A DNA stretch of 64,000 nucleotides from NCBI GenBank assembly GCA_902826695.1, contig CADEFU010000011.1:62001-126000 (forward strand), read 5' to 3'. Positions 62,265 through 64,000 of this stretch are shown in pieces. The position numbers and the translations under genes were made by a program. Each line of letters starts with the position of its first letter. The first letter of the stretch is position 1. The notes below the pieces were generated by a model. That model saw only the letters and a program-made list of their open reading frames with translations. It ran no database searches and was not told the DNA's origin. This stretch comes from an uncultured Alphaproteobacteria bacterium. GTDB lineage: Bacteria; Pseudomonadota; Alphaproteobacteria; Micropepsales; Micropepsaceae.

Positions 62265-63241
62265 CGCGCAGGAACAAGCCACCCGTGCTTCTCACCCAAC
62301 CGTCGCATCCGCCGCAGAGCCGGACAACCCTCGCCATCCGACGTCACCCGCACCAACTCCGGCCGTACTGGCATCGTCTCCGGCGTATGAATGTTCCACG
62401 CGAGTCCCGCGCGCTTCAGCGCCAAAATCAACCACCAGCCAGGATCTGGCTGATCCGGCAACAGCCCGATCCGCGCCGATCCCGGATAGGCGTGATGATT
62501 GTTGTGCCAGCTCTCGCCCATCGAGATCAGCCCCGCGATCGGCACATCGAACCCCTGCACGCCGGCGCCGCGCACGAGAAAACTCTGCGGCCCTTCGCGA
62601 TGCGCATAGTGCCCGACGAGCCAATGCCCCGTCACACACACGGCAACCCGCGCACAAACGCCCCACACGACCCAAGCCCAACCGCCAAGCGCATAAAGCA
62701 CGAGCGCGACCGGCAATTGCTGCCACATCCACGTCCGCTCCATCCACGCATAGACGCGGTCGTTCGCGATCCGCGGTTCCAGCCGGAACTCCGGCGCCCG
62801 CGCAAGGTGCAGATCGCAATGTAGCTGCCACCACGCGTCATGCCAAAAGCTGCGCCGGTGGCAGAGATAGTCATGACAGTTCGTCTGCCGCTGCGCCCAA
62901 TCGCGAAGGTCGTGCTGGCGCGTCATACCGATCGGCCCCGCCATACCTACCAGCGTGCCTAGCGTCACCAGCACATACTCAAGCCACAACGGACATTCGA
63001 AACTGTTGTGAATGAGTCGCCGGTGCATCCCCACCGAATGCCCGCCGCACAGCGTGACCGCGCAAAGCGCGAGGAAAACGGCAAACGCATCCCACGAAAA
63101 CGTCAGCGGCCCGAAGATCAGCGCCACCGCCGTCATCGATCCGATCCAGATCGACTTCACCGGCGCCCACTTGACGGCGCCCCTGACCGGATCGCTGTCG
63201 GGCACGGCCACAATGCGTTCCGAGCCCTTCACCCACGCCAT
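62261..63241 (-). CDS. Fatty-acid (acyl-CoA) desaturase-like protein with altered second His box
   Basis: 326 residues from the ATG at 63241 (AGGAGGG a few bases upstream). Four membrane helices are evident (near 30-45, 50-70, 80-100 and 175-200). Box 1 is GMHRRLIH (H-x4-H) and box 3 is GESWHNNHHAYPG. The second box, normally RDWxxDHRxHHxxxD, reads RDWAQRQTNCHDYLCHRR, so two His are replaced by Gln and Cys. The altered pattern may be a conserved subfamily using other ligands. Control by the adjacent ArsR regulator is likely (12 bp spacing). Confidence 0.82.
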   Translation of the reverse strand: MAWVKGSERIVAVPDSDPVRGAVKWAPVKSIWIGSMTAVALIFGPLTFSWDAFAVFLALCAVTLCGGHSVGMHRRLIHNSFECPLWLEYVLVTLGTLVGMAGPIGMTRQHDLRDWAQRQTNCHDYLCHRRSFWHDAWWQLHCDLHLARAPEFRLEPRIANDRVYAWMERTWMWQQLPVALVLYALGGWAWVVWGVCARVAVCVTGHWLVGHYAHREGPQSFLVRGAGVQGFDVPIAGLISMGESWHNNHHAYPGSARIGLLPDQPDPGWWLILALKRAGLAWNIHTPETMPVRPELVRVTSDGEGCPALRRMRRLGEKHGWLVPAR

Positions 63242-63252
63242 CGAACCCTCCT

Positions 63253-63567
63253 TTAGGTCTTGCGCTTCTCCTTGAGCCGCGCGCTCTCCCGCTTCAGCGG
63301 GCGCGACACCGGACAAACCTCCTGCACGAAACCGTTCAACGTGTTCGCGATCGCCTCGCGCACGATCGAGTAATGGACGAACTGCCCAATCTTCTCCGAC
63401 TTCACGAGCCCGGCCCCCTCAAGGAGGGCCAGATGCTTGGAAATCGCGGGCTTCGACATCGAAAACCGCTCCGCAATTTCACCGGCCGTCATGTCGGCCG
63501 CCGAGAGGTAAGCCAGAATCTTCCGCCGCGCGGTCGAGGAGAGTGCGGCAAATACGTTGTCAGCCAA
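63253..63567 (-). CDS. ArsR/SmtB-type (SdpR-like) winged-helix regulator
   Basis: 104 residues: MADNVFAALSSTARRKILAYLSAADMTAGEIAERFSMSKPAISKHLALLEGAGLVKSEKIGQFVHYSIV. The helix-turn-helix is GEIAERFSMSKPAISKHLALLE. It lacks metal-binding Cys pairs (its only Cys is in VQEVCPVSRPL), so it resembles the SdpR subgroup. It heads the operon with the desaturase and GNAT genes, and a palindrome overlaps its promoter, suggesting autorepression. Confidence 0.9.
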   Translation of the reverse strand: MADNVFAALSSTARRKILAYLSAADMTAGEIAERFSMSKPAISKHLALLEGAGLVKSEKIGQFVHYSIVREAIANTLNGFVQEVCPVSRPLKRESARLKEKRKT

Positions 63568-63576
63568 GATGTCACC

Positions 63577-63596
63577 ATTTAACTAATGAATTAAAT
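63577..63596. promoter_or_regulatory. Operator palindrome of the ArsR-type regulator
   Basis: ATTTAACT-AATG-AATTAAAT: 8-bp arms that match at 7 of 8 positions around a 4-bp spacer, in the 5' region of the regulator gene and immediately downstream of its -10 box. The spacing suits a dimeric winged-helix protein. Confidence 0.6.
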
Positions 63597-63622
63597 AGTG
63601 CACGAGTTTATATTGAAGTCAA
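63594..63622 (-). promoter_or_regulatory. Promoter of the ArsR-desaturase-GNAT operon
   Basis: On the minus strand TTGACT (63622-63617) and ACTATT (63599-63594) are separated by 17 bp. The -10 box overlaps the operator palindrome by 3 bp. Confidence 0.55.
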
Positions 63623-63673
63623 GCGGTCAGCGGGCTGCGATATCGATCCTTCGGCAGGGAAGGCAGGTTCGAC

Positions 63674-64000
63674 ATGCGCGATCTCAAGGCGCCAGATAGC
63701 GCGGAGTTTCCTATGCTTCTTGCTAGAGGGCTGCTCTGGGGCGCTGTCGCAGCGACCGCAATGATGCTTGGCGGCTTGCTGCTCGCAGAACTGTCGAGCA
63801 CCCAACCCACAAACGCGGCCATCTACCTGATCGTCGTATTCTACGCTTTGGTCGCAATGTCCTTCCTGGTTTTCATTTTGGGCCCGATTGCGGCCCTGTT
63901 CGCTTGGCCGATCTATCGCCGCGGTGTTCGTGCGCCATGGGTCTACGCGATAGCAGGAGCCGTCGCCGCTGCATCACTGCCTCTCGGGTTCACGCTAGCG
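63674..64000 (+). CDS. Integral membrane protein, 3' end beyond window
   Basis: An open frame from ATG at 63674 continues to the last base without a stop (109 codons). The sequence (MRDLKAPDSAEFPMLLARGLL...) has hydrophobic segments at about residues 16-40 (WGAVAATAMMLGGLLLAEL), 50-75 (YLIVVFYALVAMSFLVFILGPIAALFAW) and from about 88 (VYAIAGAVAAASLPLGFTLA). No family is recognised. It is divergent from the ArsR gene. Confidence 0.6.
   Translation, partial: MRDLKAPDSAEFPMLLARGLLWGAVAATAMMLGGLLLAELSSTQPTNAAIYLIVVFYALVAMSFLVFILGPIAALFAWPIYRRGVRAPWVYAIAGAVAAASLPLGFTLA

Overview
The window is GC-rich and dense with genes. The gene content and order point to an alphaproteobacterial chromosome, probably near the replication origin: mnmE-mnmG-rsmG-parA-parB next to leuS-lptE-holA, a DUF6489 protein, a DUF3576 lipoprotein, a CenR/OtpR-type response regulator, dapF-mtaB-ftsY-yciB and ffh-rpsP-rimM-trmD-rplS. 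I cannot fix the order or family. There are no tRNA or rRNA genes, CRISPR arrays, phages or recognisable IS elements.

Layout. 1-2736 (minus): a quinone oxidoreductase cut by the window edge and a thioredoxin-fold DUF255 protein. 2855-8938 (plus): DUF6489, mnmE, mnmG, rsmG, parA, parB, with parS-like sites between mnmE and mnmG and in the start of rsmG. 8984-13577 (minus): the coupled leuS-lptE-holA-membrane protein run, then a DUF3576 lipoprotein (minus). 14496-17162 (plus): two tandem porins. 17152-20780: a degenerate TenI-like protein (minus) whose start codon overlaps that of divergent yggS, then ribA (minus), cenR and an NTF2-like protein. 20843-22086: a 58-residue membrane protein and a GIN-domain beta-solenoid protein. 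22186-24657: a DUF2946-like protein and a ZnuD-like TonB receptor. 24664-27804 (minus): a MacA/MacB-type tripartite export set.

27894-39601 (minus) is one chain of ten genes, most with overlapping start and stop codons: four glycosyltransferases, a NodB-like deacetylase, a small membrane protein, then a complete oligopeptide-type ABC importer. Divergently, 39716-43297 encodes an 882-residue ABC protein whose nucleotide-binding motifs are nearly all broken and which carries three copies of an xNILxG-like motif, then a cyclic-nucleotide-binding protein and a thioesterase. I regard this block as the best candidate for an uncharacterised envelope-glycan system. Directly after it, 43301-43900 is a 600-bp cassette: a GxxExxY (PDDEXK_3) gene between 62-bp inverted repeats (55/62 matching).

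43931-53329 holds xth, a predicted 150-nt structured small RNA, a class III aminotransferase, nth, an M28 peptidase, yciB, ftsY, mtaB and dapF. 53544-55628 is a prolyl-oligopeptidase homologue that has lost all three catalytic residues. 55845-59900 is the ffh-rpsP-rimM-trmD-rplS-GNAT run. 59985-64000 contains a small secreted Cys protein, a LuxR-type regulator, and an ArsR-desaturase-GNAT operon with a visible operator, and ends in a truncated membrane protein gene.

Functions fit housekeeping (translation, tRNA modification, protein targeting, chromosome segregation, base excision repair) plus strong investment in the envelope (LptE, porins, CenR, glycosyltransferases, ABC systems). All calls are from reading the sequence; no database search was run.
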